A DNA stretch of 64,000 nucleotides, taken from assembly GCF_014397245.1 (NCBI RefSeq), contig NZ_JACLHY010000015.1, forward strand, positions 1 to 64,000, in the 5' to 3' direction. Both the position numbers and the translations under genes were made by a program. Source of the stretch: Arenibacter arenosicollis (lineage in GTDB: Bacteria; Bacteroidota; Bacteroidia; Flavobacteriales; Flavobacteriaceae). Below the pieces are notes generated by a model. It was not told the origin of the DNA and ran no database searches. It saw only the letters and a list, made by a program, of their open reading frames with translations. Below are positions 20,582 to 29,182 of the stretch, piece after piece; position 1 is the first letter of the stretch; every line of letters starts with the position of its first letter.

Positions 20582-21745
20582 TTATTTTAAAATTTTTCTA
20601 GCTATGACCACTTTCTGTATTTCGGTGGTGCCTTCCCCAATAGTGCAAAGCTTGGAATCCCTATAAAATTTTTCTACAGGAAAATCTTTTGTATAGCCAT
20701 ATCCACCGTGAATTTGTACCGCTTCATTAGCTGCTTTAACACATACTTCGGAGGCAAACATTTTGGCCATAGCTCCCAATTTGGTAACATTACGACCCTC
20801 GTTTTTAAGAAAAGCAGCCTTATGCAACAGTAATTCCGAAGCCTCAATTTCCGTAGCCATATCTGCAAGTTTAAAGGAAATGCCTTGAAATTGACTAATA
20901 GGCTTTCCAAACTGCACTCTTTCTTTAGAATATTTTAGTGCCGCTTCATAAGCCCCTTTGGCAATACCAAGGGACAAAGCTCCAATGCTAATTCTTCCAC
21001 CATCCAAGATTTTCATAGACTGTACAAACCCTTCTCCTACTCCACCCAGCCTGTTGGCATCGGGAATCTTACAATTATCAAAGACTAATTCGGCCGTTTC
21101 ACTGGCCCTCATCCCCAACTTATTTTCTTTCTTACCGCTGGCAAATCCAGGTGTTCCTTTTTCTACGACAAAGGCTGTCATACCATGACTATCCCCTTTA
21201 TCTCCTGTCCGTACAATTACGACGGCAATATCACCACTCTTGCCATGTGTAATAAAATTTTTTGCCCCGTTTAAGACCCAGGAGTCGCCTTCCTTAACCG
21301 CTGTAGTATTCATACCTGCGGCATCGGAACCCGTATTGTGCTCGGTTAGGCCCCAGGCCCCAATCCATTCGGCAGTGGCCAATTTTGGAATCCATTTTTT
21401 CTTTTGCTCCTCATTTCCAAAGGTGAGAATATGATTTGTACACAAGGAATTATGTGCAGCCACAGATAATCCAATGGAGGGATCCACTTTGGAAATTTCT
21501 TCTAGAATAGCTATATATTCATGGTAGCCTAAACCCGATCCACCCAGTTCCGCAGGAACCAAAACCCCCATAAAACCCATTTCCCCGGCCTTTTTAAAAA
21601 CTTCAATTGGGAAAATCTGCGCCTCATCCCATTCCATTACATAGGGCCTAATATATTGTTCAGCAAATTCTTTGGCAGAGGCTGCCACCATTTGCTGGGT
21701 TTCGGAGTAATCAAAACTCATTGTCGAAGAGGTATCAATAACCAT
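20582..21745 (-). CDS. Acyl-CoA dehydrogenase
   Basis: 387 residues, FAD flavoenzyme of the short/medium-chain acyl-CoA dehydrogenase type. Visible are the flavin- and substrate-binding segment GAWGLTEHNTGSDAAG, the helical C-terminal domain (GRNVTKLGAMAKMFASEV), QIHGGYGYTKDFPVEKFYRD and the catalytic Glu in IGEGTTEIQ (E371). It oxidises an acyl-CoA to the enoyl-CoA; the chain length or branch preference cannot be told. It starts 14 bp after the HhH protein gene and is probably in the same transcript. A downstream ATG eight codons later is an alternative start. Confidence 0.93.
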   Translation of the reverse strand: MVIDTSSTMSFDYSETQQMVAASAKEFAEQYIRPYVMEWDEAQIFPIEVFKKAGEMGFMGVLVPAELGGSGLGYHEYIAILEEISKVDPSIGLSVAAHNSLCTNHILTFGNEEQKKKWIPKLATAEWIGAWGLTEHNTGSDAAGMNTTAVKEGDSWVLNGAKNFITHGKSGDIAVVIVRTGDKGDSHGMTAFVVEKGTPGFASGKKENKLGMRASETAELVFDNCKIPDANRLGGVGEGFVQSMKILDGGRISIGALSLGIAKGAYEAALKYSKERVQFGKPISQFQGISFKLADMATEIEASELLLHKAAFLKNEGRNVTKLGAMAKMFASEVCVKAANEAVQIHGGYGYTKDFPVEKFYRDSKLCTIGEGTTEIQKVVIARKILK

Positions 21746-21759
21746 TTTAGCAATTTTTT

Positions 21760-22680
21760 TTATAATTGCAAATATAACTCAATTATATCTAATTTTTCCG
21801 TGGGAAAATCTTCGATACCTAATAATTCATCAAATGAATTTATACCACCATTCTTCTCCCTATAAGCCACAATCCTTGCTGCAACGGCATATTTTATATA
21901 AACCAATTTTGCAAGATCATATGGGGACGCTTGGTTGATATTGATTTTGGATATGGACGGGCTTTCCAATATTTTATATCGGCCTAGAAGTCTTGCAACC
22001 ACCTCGGATTCCAGGCCGTAGACGTGACTCAATTGTTTTTCGACCACAAATCCACCTAACATATCTCTAAATTTAACAATGCGCCGGGACAAAACATCTC
22101 CAATTCCTTTAATCGACTTTAATTCCTCTGCAGTGACTTTGTTAAGGTCATTGACCTCACTATAAACGGCGGAGTTCCCTATATTCTGAATTGGAACGGT
22201 TTTCGAGGTACTTGAAGGGCCCAACTCGTTACTACCTTTGGAATGGCTATTACCCTTATTTGTCCATTCCGGAAATTTAAAATAAGGGGAAATAATTTGC
22301 AGAAGGGAATCTGAAACCAAAGTTACATTTTGAAATTCCTTACTGGAATTAACATATTGGTTTTTAGCCCTAAAGGCATGTAAACGATCTATTTCCGCGG
22401 TAGACATTCCTACGGTATAGCCCTTGTAATCCGATATATAGTTGGGATTAAATGGGTATAATAGGAATGTATCCTTCTTTCGGATATTATCTTTAAGTTC
22501 GTCCAATTTAGCTTGGTATTCCTCATCGACTACAAAGGAATTGTCTTTTTCTAGGGCGGGATAAGACTTGCCCACAAAATAGAGTATTTGAAAAACAACT
22601 ATGAAAAGTAATAAAAAAAAGATCCCACTTCGTTCCTGTTTATTGAACCTAAAGTGGGATTTTAATGAATTTCTGTTCAC
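21760..22680 (-). CDS. Membrane-anchored helix-hairpin-helix (ComEA-like) protein
   Basis: 306 residues. A basic N-terminus with KSHFRFNKQERSGI leads into one transmembrane helix (about 19-38), then a linker, and two tandem helix-hairpin-helix regions: LKSIKGIGDVLSRRIVKF (about 190-210) and INQASPYDLAKLVYIKYAVA (about 248-267) followed by YREKNGGINSFDELLGI. The HhH motif normally binds DNA without sequence preference; ComEA does so in competence. No other competence gene is nearby, so the role is open. It starts 3 bp after the 51-residue membrane protein. Confidence 0.85.
   Translation of the reverse strand: MNRNSLKSHFRFNKQERSGIFFLLLFIVVFQILYFVGKSYPALEKDNSFVVDEEYQAKLDELKDNIRKKDTFLLYPFNPNYISDYKGYTVGMSTAEIDRLHAFRAKNQYVNSSKEFQNVTLVSDSLLQIISPYFKFPEWTNKGNSHSKGSNELGPSSTSKTVPIQNIGNSAVYSEVNDLNKVTAEELKSIKGIGDVLSRRIVKFRDMLGGFVVEKQLSHVYGLESEVVARLLGRYKILESPSISKININQASPYDLAKLVYIKYAVAARIVAYREKNGGINSFDELLGIEDFPTEKLDIIELYLQL
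22622..22660. repeat. 39-bp palindromic element, coding copy
   Basis: An imperfect palindrome with arms ATCCCACTT / AAGTGGGAT lies within the first codons of the HhH protein gene. It agrees at 33 of 39 bases with the intergenic hairpin at 23299-23337; bases outside the 39 bp do not match. Confidence 0.8.
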
Positions 22681-22683
22681 GAC

Positions 22684-22839
22684 TCAATATTTTTGCCTAA
22701 TCAACACCTCATCATTATCCGAATTGGAGTCCGGTTCCGATTTGGACGGCATGGTCAATATTCTATAAAAAAAATAGGCTGCAACGGATATTACTACCCC
22801 CTGCGCCAATGACATCGTTATCAAAGCTGCTGAATTCAT
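22684..22839 (-). CDS. Small single-pass membrane protein (51 residues)
   Basis: Read directly: MNSAALITMSLAQGVVISVA followed by AYFFYRILTMP and a polar, acidic tail (SEPDSNSDNDEVLIRQKY), then TGA. One transmembrane helix (about 5-27), tail probably cytoplasmic. It resembles the small accessory subunits of sodium symporters such as the MetS type, and similar short proteins are common in Flavobacteriaceae. Nearest transporter is the AGCS symporter 0.5 kb upstream on the same strand. It lies 3 bp before the HhH gene, so they are co-transcribed. Function is inferred and uncertain. Confidence 0.75.
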   Translation of the reverse strand: MNSAALITMSLAQGVVISVAAYFFYRILTMPSKSEPDSNSDNDEVLIRQKY

Positions 22840-23298
22840 AATATTGCCCTCTTTTCTGACTGCGTTGTTAACAAGATAAATATACTAAAAATGAAATAAA
22901 TTCAAATAACCCCAACAACAAGAACCTACCAATATTCCTATAAAACACCCTATTGGAAAAAAACCTTTTCGACAATTACTTCCCCTAGCCTTTTCTTTAG
23001 TCCTATTTCCAAAACCGCGGTCTGCTTTACCTAAAATTAATATTACTATAAACCCATAAACCACTCTTTATAGGTAGTTATTTTAAAATAGACATGTACT
23101 CTATTTGTATTTTCAACCGAGAATGTGATGTGCAGTGCCCGCATTACAAAAAGTGGTGTATTACATACTTAAATGCTGTAGCCCGCCTAAATTCTTACTC
23201 AGGATAGGTCTTCCCTACTACCTGTCTCCAATAAAATATCAAAGCGAAAAGGATTATCCCAAAAAATACGGTGTTGAATCAATTGTATTAAATATAAA
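22840..23298. other. Intergenic region without recognised gene
   Basis: About 460 bp between the symporter terminator and the small membrane protein. I find no full TTG / TAnnTTTG promoter for the downstream gene, no tRNA-like fold and no coding frame that looks real. A plus-strand frame starting at 23135 runs into the terminator and the symporter gene and is not credible. Confidence 0.5.
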
Positions 23299-23337
23299 AT
23301 CCCACTTCGTTCCTATTCAAGGAACTCAAAGTGGGAT
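23299..23337 (-). terminator. Hairpin after the symporter gene, second copy of the 39-bp palindrome
   Basis: Arms ATCCCACTT / AAGTGGGAT continue as TTCCT / AGGAA with a small internal loop, and on the minus strand are followed by TTTATATTT. It lies 25 bp after the symporter stop, so it probably acts as terminator. It is near-identical to bases inside the HhH gene. Confidence 0.7.
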
Positions 23338-23362
23338 TGAAGTTTATTATTTTAAAGTCTAC

Positions 23363-25429
23363 TTATGCCTCTTCCTTTTTTTTATAAAGCAAATTCGCCT
23401 TCAGTTTAATTAGATAGTCATCAAGATCTCTTTTTACTTCCCCGGACATTAAATAAAGCCCAATAATATTAGGGAATGACATTGCCAGGATCATCATATC
23501 GGAAAAATCCAATACCGCACCCAAACTCACCGAGGCACCTACCACGACGAACACTAGGAATAACATCTTATAAACAAATTCCACTTTTTTACTTTTTCCA
23601 AAAAGGTAGGTCCAAGCGCGCATCCCATAATAGGACCAAGAAATCATAGTTGAAAATGCAAACAGAAACACTGCCAAGGCTAAAACATATGGGAACCAAG
23701 ATAGAACACTACCAAAAGCATCAGAAGTCAACTGGGCCCCTGCCATTCCTTCTACTTCGTGCATACCTGTAAAGATTAAAACCAATGCAGTTAAGGTACA
23801 AACCACTACCGTATCTATAAAGGGCTCCAAAAGCGCAACAAAGCCTTCCGATGGCGGATGATTTGTCTTTGCTGTACTGTGTGCAATTGCAGCAGAACCC
23901 ACTCCGGCTTCGTTGGAGAATGCAGCCCGTTGAAAACCAACGATCAGCACCCCTATAACACCACCTCTAAGTGCACTTGGGCTAAAAGCACCGTCTACAA
24001 TAGCTGCAAAAGCAGGTCCAATATTTTCTATATTGATTATGATTACTGTTAAGGCAGCCAGAATATAAATGGAGGCCATAATGGGAACCACTCTACCCGT
24101 AACATTGGCAATACTATTTATACCTCCAATAATTACAACCCCAACAAGTATTGCTGTAATTATTCCAAACCAGAACCCATTGCCTTGCAATGCCGGGAAC
24201 TGTCCGGAAAGCTGTTCAAAGGATTGATTTGCTTGAAACATATTTCCTCCCCCAAAAGAAGCTCCTACAGCCAAAACTGCAAATACTCCGGCAAGTACTT
24301 TACCGAATCCTTTTAAGTTTCTTTTCTCCAAACCGTAACGTAAATAGTTCATTGGGCCGCCAAACACTCGGCCATCGGGAAGTATATTTCTATATTTAAC
24401 CCCCAAGGTACATTCCACAAATTTGGAAGACATACCCAACAAGCCACATACGATCATCCAAAATGTTGCACCAGCACCTCCAAGGGAAACTGCTACACCT
24501 ACCCCGGCTATATTCCCGAGTCCGACCGTTCCGGATACTGCAGTTGCCAATGCTTGAAAATGGGTTACTTGACCTGGAGCATCCGGGTCATCATATTTAC
24601 CTCTGGCAAGGTCAAGGGAATGCCTGAAGCCTCTAATATTTATAAAACCCATTCTCAACGTAAAGAAAGCGGCCCCGATAACCAGCCATACTACGATGAA
24701 TGGAATTGCCTTTTGCTGTGGATCACCATTGGGATGCGTAATAATAACAGGTTCATCATATTTTATCTCTGCCAAGATATGTGCCCCTTGTTCTATTACA
24801 TGCTCCTGATTTTCGGAATTATAAATTACTCCGCCTTCCTTGGCCAAATGCTTTATTTTTCCATTTACTGGTGAAATTATCGTTTCGGTGGTTCCATCTT
24901 TTTTGGAAATAACGGCAATTTCATCTCCCTTTTTTACGTCTTGCCCCTCAGACTTTAACCATTGTTTTAAAATAAATTTATCCTGTAACTCTGGCGACCA
25001 TCCCGGAATAGCAATACGTTTCACATCCGAGTATGCCACTGGATCGTAGATTCCAATCGCTGCGAAGGGATCCCAAAAAAGAACGGATCCCAAAGCGCTT
25101 ACCGCCGGTGTCATAACTCCATTAAAAAATTCAGTAATGGCCTGCGTAGGAACTTTGTACTGCTTGGTCACCTTCAATCCATTTGAATCGGTAATAGTGA
25201 CCATATAGGTTAACCCTTCAACTAAATTGGTAGCTTGATTGGCAGTTAAAGGAGTACTTTGATTACTCCATTTATACTGGTAAGGAGGAGTACCTCCGTC
25301 TACCTCTAATTTTATAACACCATCATTGATATTGCTTGAAGGATTGTAAATAGACTCCTTTACTACAAGTTCTTGAGAAAATAAGACAAATGAAAATAGT
25401 AAGAAGATGGAAGATATATAATTCTTCAT
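23363..25429 (-). CDS. AGCS sodium:amino acid symporter with extra N-terminal and inserted domains
   Basis: 688 residues, about 150-200 longer than usual family members. Residues 1-18 look like a signal peptide; 20-95 resemble an SprB/Ig-like repeat ([31 protein letters not shown]). Residues about 100-130 match the first AGCS segment ([24 protein letters not shown]). An insert at about 140-240 has a biotinyl/lipoyl-like fold pattern ([29 protein letters not shown]) but no MKM-type lysine motif. From about 250 on the normal transporter continues ([36 protein letters not shown]). The family couples Na+ to alanine or glycine uptake. A TATATTTG box at 25507-25514 is a possible promoter element. 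Confidence 0.9.
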   Translation of the reverse strand: MKNYISSIFLLFSFVLFSQELVVKESIYNPSSNINDGVIKLEVDGGTPPYQYKWSNQSTPLTANQATNLVEGLTYMVTITDSNGLKVTKQYKVPTQAITEFFNGVMTPAVSALGSVLFWDPFAAIGIYDPVAYSDVKRIAIPGWSPELQDKFILKQWLKSEGQDVKKGDEIAVISKKDGTTETIISPVNGKIKHLAKEGGVIYNSENQEHVIEQGAHILAEIKYDEPVIITHPNGDPQQKAIPFIVVWLVIGAAFFTLRMGFINIRGFRHSLDLARGKYDDPDAPGQVTHFQALATAVSGTVGLGNIAGVGVAVSLGGAGATFWMIVCGLLGMSSKFVECTLGVKYRNILPDGRVFGGPMNYLRYGLEKRNLKGFGKVLAGVFAVLAVGASFGGGNMFQANQSFEQLSGQFPALQGNGFWFGIITAILVGVVIIGGINSIANVTGRVVPIMASIYILAALTVIIINIENIGPAFAAIVDGAFSPSALRGGVIGVLIVGFQRAAFSNEAGVGSAAIAHSTAKTNHPPSEGFVALLEPFIDTVVVCTLTALVLIFTGMHEVEGMAGAQLTSDAFGSVLSWFPYVLALAVFLFAFSTMISWSYYGMRAWTYLFGKSKKVEFVYKMLFLVFVVVGASVSLGAVLDFSDMMILAMSFPNIIGLYLMSGEVKRDLDDYLIKLKANLLYKKKEEA

Positions 25430-25527
25430 AAGTAGCTGAAAAAGTTTAATTTTTGTTGGTTAAGCCTAAAATATCCGAGCAATATCCTAAAAATAATTCT
25501 TGAAATCAAATATAATTGGCAATATAC

Positions 25528-26541
25528 TTATTCTATATGGAACATGTCATTTAATTTTTTAATCTGTTCCGGCCTGCCCAATACAATTACTTTCCCCTGT
25601 GGCTGCAATTTTAAATCGGCCTCGGGATTGATAATATAATTACCATTTGGCTCTATATAACCTATAATTGTACAGCCCGTCTTTTTTCTCAAATCCAGAT
25701 CACGGAGGGAATGATTATCTACTCTTGCCATAAAAGATTCTATGGTTACCTCTTCCAAATTGGTCGTATGCTCCCCCTCTGTGGAAAGTTTGTCCATGAA
25801 AGTTATTAGATCCGGCATGACCACTAGGGATGCCATATGATCTCCGCCGATCTTGTCCGGCATTATTACCTTGTCCGCCCCGGCAAGTCTCAATTTCTTT
25901 TGTGATGTTAATTGGGATGCCCTACTGATAATAAACAAATTTTTATTCAATTGCCTGGCAGAAAGTACCACAAATAGATTTGCTGCATCATCCGGCATGG
26001 CGGTAATTAAATATTGTGCCCTATCTATCCCAGCTTCTATCAAAGTTTCATCCTCATTTGCATCACCTTCTATAAAAAGAATATCCTCTTCAAATTTCTC
26101 AATTACTTCCTTATTCCTTTCAATTACCACAAAAGGCCTGTTATATGCCTTTAATCTTTCTGCCGCCTGATTTCCATTGCGGCCAAAACCGCAAATAATG
26201 ACGTGGTTGCTTATACTGCTGATTTTATTTTTCACCCTTTTTTTCTTTAAAAGTTGAAGCGAATTTCGACTTAGAACATATTCGGTTATTACTGAAATTG
26301 CAAATGCAAATATAAATACACTAGTGATGATTAAAATTACTGTAAAGATCTTTGCCTCCACATTTAACGGACGTACTTCCGAAAAACCAACGGTAGTTAC
26401 CGTTATTATGGTCATATAAAAGGCATCTACCCAGGTATAGTCTGACAGGAACCTGTATCCAAACACTCCAAACAACAGGACCATGACCAATAAAGTCAGG
26501 GCCAAATACATTCGGGAGCGAAAAAGTCTAATCATATTCAA
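25528..26541 (-). CDS. Two-helix potassium channel with RCK (TrkA-N) domain
   Basis: 337 residues: transmembrane helix 1 (about 12-30), pore helix and filter TTVGFSE (49-55), helix 2 (about 65-90), then a Rossmann-type RCK domain starting HVIICGFGRNGNQ and a TrkA-C region ending in LGRPEQIKKLNDMFHIE. It should form a ligand-gated K+ channel in the plasma membrane. The filter has Ser where the second Gly of TVGYG/TVGFG normally stands. It overlaps the PspC gene by 4 bp and is translationally coupled. Confidence 0.92.
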   Translation of the reverse strand: MNMIRLFRSRMYLALTLLVMVLLFGVFGYRFLSDYTWVDAFYMTIITVTTVGFSEVRPLNVEAKIFTVILIITSVFIFAFAISVITEYVLSRNSLQLLKKKRVKNKISSISNHVIICGFGRNGNQAAERLKAYNRPFVVIERNKEVIEKFEEDILFIEGDANEDETLIEAGIDRAQYLITAMPDDAANLFVVLSARQLNKNLFIISRASQLTSQKKLRLAGADKVIMPDKIGGDHMASLVVMPDLITFMDKLSTEGEHTTNLEEVTIESFMARVDNHSLRDLDLRKKTGCTIIGYIEPNGNYIINPEADLKLQPQGKVIVLGRPEQIKKLNDMFHIE

Positions 26542-26765
26542 AGATCAAATACAGAGGTCCTTTTGGTGTATAAAAGATCTTTTATCCTCAACCAAAAAGC
26601 CATAAACAAATACAGGGCAAATCCAAAACCCAAGGTAACGAAAGTAAGATATATAAAGGTGGTACGGACCACCCTGGTCCTTATGCCCATACGCTCAGCT
26701 ATTCGCCTACAAACCTCAAATCCTCTTTTCTGAAAATAATAAAGTACTGTGTAGAAAATGTTCAT
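26538..26765 (-). CDS. PspC domain protein
   Basis: 75 residues with the PspC pattern: a basic amphipathic start (FQKRGFEVCRRIAERMGIRT), one long hydrophobic segment (VVRTTFIYLTFVTLGFGFALYLF) and a basic tail. PspC proteins sense or protect the plasma membrane under stress. It sits 9 bp after the DUF2851 gene and overlaps the channel gene, so the three form an operon. Confidence 0.85.
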   Translation of the reverse strand: MNIFYTVLYYFQKRGFEVCRRIAERMGIRTRVVRTTFIYLTFVTLGFGFALYLFMAFWLRIKDLLYTKRTSVFDL

Positions 26766-26774
26766 GCGTTAAAA

Positions 26775-28058
26775 TTAGGGTTTTCTATTTAATAATTGAT
26801 GGCCCACAGCACATTGTAAACATTTATTTTTGGTACAGTATTCATTGTATAACTGCAAAACAGCCTGACTCTCTTTTGCCGAAGGGAAATGCAGTTTGAG
26901 CATCTCAAATTTGGATATAACAGTATTGCTTTCCGATGATGTACCTGAAATAATATTAATTATCTCCTCATTTACATCTCTACCCATATGCTTTGCATAA
27001 CTTAATTTAATAGGAAGAATAGTATTGATAATAAGTAAATCAACAAATTTTCTGGAAAGCTTTGTGCCATATTTCCTGGAAATTTTTCCAAATGTATAAT
27101 GGTTGTCCCAATAATCACTGGCAGTAACTTTAAAAACCTTATAAATTTCCCCAGCACTTTTAACACCAATAACTTTACTAAATATGTTTTGGTGAAGTGA
27201 ATACAAATTGGCTAATTGAGAAAGCCTTATTGTAGGGAAGTTGGATGGTCTCAATTTAAAAAACTCCGGTTTTTTCATTGGCCGATCCACAAGACCATAT
27301 TTTGCCTTTAGAAAGTGGAATTCGCTTTTCAATTTTTCATAATAATCATCCCCAACAATATCGTCTTCCAAAAGCCCAGCTAAACCGTACAGGACACTTT
27401 CCAATTGCAAGGTATTGCCCTGTATTTTGCGCACCATTGGGTATTGAATCCGTTTGGCAATTTCAAAAAAAGTCTCGCCGTTTATTTTTAAACCAAAATT
27501 TTTGAATAACAGAATAAAAAATACCTGCTCCCAATCGTTATTGTATTCCAATAATAGTTGGGCCACCAAATCAGTTTTCTTTTCCAAACGTTCAAAATAG
27601 AGGACCTCCAACCAATTCTGCAAAATAAAATCATCAATATTTCCGATCTCATTCCTACAATTGATCAATGACCTCTCATTATGGTAGAACAATTTTTGAT
27701 ATTCCAATAATATACTCGATGAAATATAATCTTTAAGAACCAAGGTTGGAATTGCTGTATTATCACTTCTGAAAACATCGCAGTCATCCTCCCAAACCAC
27801 ATGAAGAATTACATTGTGGTAATTAGGGTCTATTTCGTGATTGTGGGCATACCAATCGGAGGATTTAATATGCATCTCCACAGTACCCGCCCATAATTGT
27901 TCATCTATCTGAATCTTGGCGTTAAAAAAGTCTGGGCCCGATAAGTAGTTATGCGACCCAACATCCAATATATGAATGGATTCGTTTTTGGAGCCCAGCA
28001 AATTCTCCAATTGAAGTTTTTTGTACTTCCAAATAAAATGCAAAAGATCTTCCCGCAT
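26775..28058 (-). CDS. DUF2851 family protein
   Basis: 427 residues matching DUF2851, a family of Bacteroidota with unknown function. Recognised by LHFIWKYKKLQ, DVGSHNYLSGPDFFNAKIQI and WAGTVEMHIKSSDWYAHNH near the N-terminus and NKCLQCAVGHQLL at the C-terminus. The N-terminal part resembles nuclease-like folds with D, E and K at suitable spacing, but that is speculation. A TACATTTA box ends 3 bases before the ATG. First gene of the DUF2851-PspC-channel operon. Confidence 0.88.
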   Translation of the reverse strand: MREDLLHFIWKYKKLQLENLLGSKNESIHILDVGSHNYLSGPDFFNAKIQIDEQLWAGTVEMHIKSSDWYAHNHEIDPNYHNVILHVVWEDDCDVFRSDNTAIPTLVLKDYISSSILLEYQKLFYHNERSLINCRNEIGNIDDFILQNWLEVLYFERLEKKTDLVAQLLLEYNNDWEQVFFILLFKNFGLKINGETFFEIAKRIQYPMVRKIQGNTLQLESVLYGLAGLLEDDIVGDDYYEKLKSEFHFLKAKYGLVDRPMKKPEFFKLRPSNFPTIRLSQLANLYSLHQNIFSKVIGVKSAGEIYKVFKVTASDYWDNHYTFGKISRKYGTKLSRKFVDLLIINTILPIKLSYAKHMGRDVNEEIINIISGTSSESNTVISKFEMLKLHFPSAKESQAVLQLYNEYCTKNKCLQCAVGHQLLNRKP

Positions 28059-28061
28059 AAT

Positions 28062-28092
28062 TAAATGTAAAGAAAAAACTACAAGATCACAA
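28062..28092 (-). promoter_or_regulatory. Candidate promoter of the DUF2851 operon, leaderless
   Basis: TACATTTA (28062-28069, one mismatch to TAnnTTTG) and TTG (28090-28092) with a 20-bp spacer. Only ATT separates the box from the ATG, so the transcript should begin at or within a few bases of the start codon. Confidence 0.5.
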
Positions 28093-28169
28093 GCCTAATA
28101 TCGGAATATGATAGGCATTACAAGGGTTCCCAAGAAACCTTAAATAAAGGGTATAGGCCTACAAGTAGA

Positions 28170-28481
28170 CTACTCTACGACCTCACCTTCCCAATTCATA
28201 AAACCACCTTCCAAATTAAAGGCGTTCTCAAAACCCAATTTATTCATAATGGCACATGCCTGACCACTTCGTTGGCCAGACCTACAATAGACATAATAGT
28301 TTTTTGTTTTGTCCAACTTCTCCAATTCGGCCACAAATTCTTGACCTAGGTATATATCTATATTGGTTGCGTTAGGTATGTAGCCTTCTTCCACCTCTTC
28401 CGGAGTCCTTACATCCAGTAAAAATGCATTGTCGTCGCTTTCCAATTGTTCACTCCATTCCTCTTGTGATAAATCTGCCAT
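28170..28481 (-). CDS. Single-domain rhodanese-like protein
   Basis: 103 residues, one rhodanese domain with the active-site loop CRSGQRS (C66) and the DVRTPEEVEEGYIPNATNID signature. It is cytoplasmic, without signal peptide. The family transfers sulfane sulfur; the acceptor is not evident. It is a single gene with its own promoter, divergent from marR. Confidence 0.92.
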   Translation of the reverse strand: MADLSQEEWSEQLESDDNAFLLDVRTPEEVEEGYIPNATNIDIYLGQEFVAELEKLDKTKNYYVYCRSGQRSGQACAIMNKLGFENAFNLEGGFMNWEGEVVE

Positions 28482-28501
28482 TTGTTTTCTTATTTAGTCC
28501 T

Positions 28502-28532
28502 CAAAAATAATGCATTACAAAAAATCATCCAA
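28502..28532 (-). promoter_or_regulatory. Rhodanese gene promoter
   Basis: TATTTTTG (28502-28509) and TTG (28530-28532) with a 20-bp spacer on the minus strand match the consensus; the leader would be about 15 nt. Confidence 0.65.
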
Positions 28533-28642
28533 TAATTGAGGTATAAATATGTAAAGGACCTTATAGCCGAAATAAACCTACCCCTTTTTTTTTACCGTAT
28601 ATGACCATTTAAATATTTAACAAATTTTTATCACCAAGATTA

Positions 28643-28672
28643 TTGTATCATTTAATTAAACACGTACATTTG
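28643..28672 (+). promoter_or_regulatory. marR operon promoter
   Basis: TTG (28643-28645) and TACATTTG (28665-28672) are separated by 19 bp, the ideal spacing. The start site would be near 28677, inside the palindrome described next. Confidence 0.75.
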
Positions 28673-28676
28673 TCTA

Positions 28677-28689
28677 TACAATTATTGTA
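28677..28689 (+). promoter_or_regulatory. Putative MarR operator
   Basis: TACAATTATTGTA is a perfect 13-bp palindrome placed directly after the -7 box and over the predicted start site, 5 bp before the marR ATG. Bound repressor would block initiation. MarR proteins commonly bind such AT-rich palindromes and repress themselves. Confidence 0.6.
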
Positions 28690-28694
28690 GCGAC

Positions 28695-29141
28695 ATGAAT
28701 GTAGAAAAAATTATTAAAACCGAGACACAAATTCCTATAGCAAGTAGGACCATTATACATTTAAGTCTAGTGGAGGGCAAGATCAATGAAATCATGACCA
28801 CAGCACTTAAGCCGCACGGTGTGTCCCTTCAGCAATTTAATGTGCTAAGAATATTAAGGGGTCAAAAGGGAAAACCCGCCAATCTATCGACGCTGAACGA
28901 AAGGATGGTAACCAAAATGAGCAATACCACTAGGCTAGTAGACAAGTTGATCTTAAAAGGATACGTGGATCGTATGGTTTGTCCTAGCAATCGCAGGAAG
29001 GTGGAAATAAATATTACGGTCCAAGGAGAAAGTGCATTGTCCGAAATGGATACCGCCATGAAAGAAGCACAAGAAAAGTTATTAAAAAACTTTACCGTGG
29101 AAGATTTAACTGCTTTGAATGTACTATTGGATAAATTTTAG
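28695..29141 (+). CDS. MarR family transcriptional regulator
   Basis: 148 residues with a winged helix-turn-helix: PANLSTLNERMVTKMSNTTR (about 59-78) as recognition region, LVDKLILKGYVDR and the wing CPSNRRKVEINIT. A dimerisation helix pair lies at both ends. MarR proteins repress neighbouring detoxification or redox genes until a ligand or oxidant binds. It stands 41 bp before the nitroreductase and is likely autoregulated through the palindrome at its start site. The inducer is unknown. Confidence 0.92.
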   Translation: MNVEKIIKTETQIPIASRTIIHLSLVEGKINEIMTTALKPHGVSLQQFNVLRILRGQKGKPANLSTLNERMVTKMSNTTRLVDKLILKGYVDRMVCPSNRRKVEINITVQGESALSEMDTAMKEAQEKLLKNFTVEDLTALNVLLDKF

Positions 29142-29182
29142 TGAACATAAAAACGATTACAATTAATTATTAAATTCAAAAC

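Noticed and set aside
23135-23413. 92-codon plus-strand frame downstream of the symporter
   Set aside because: It runs through the terminator hairpin and into the antisense of the symporter gene.
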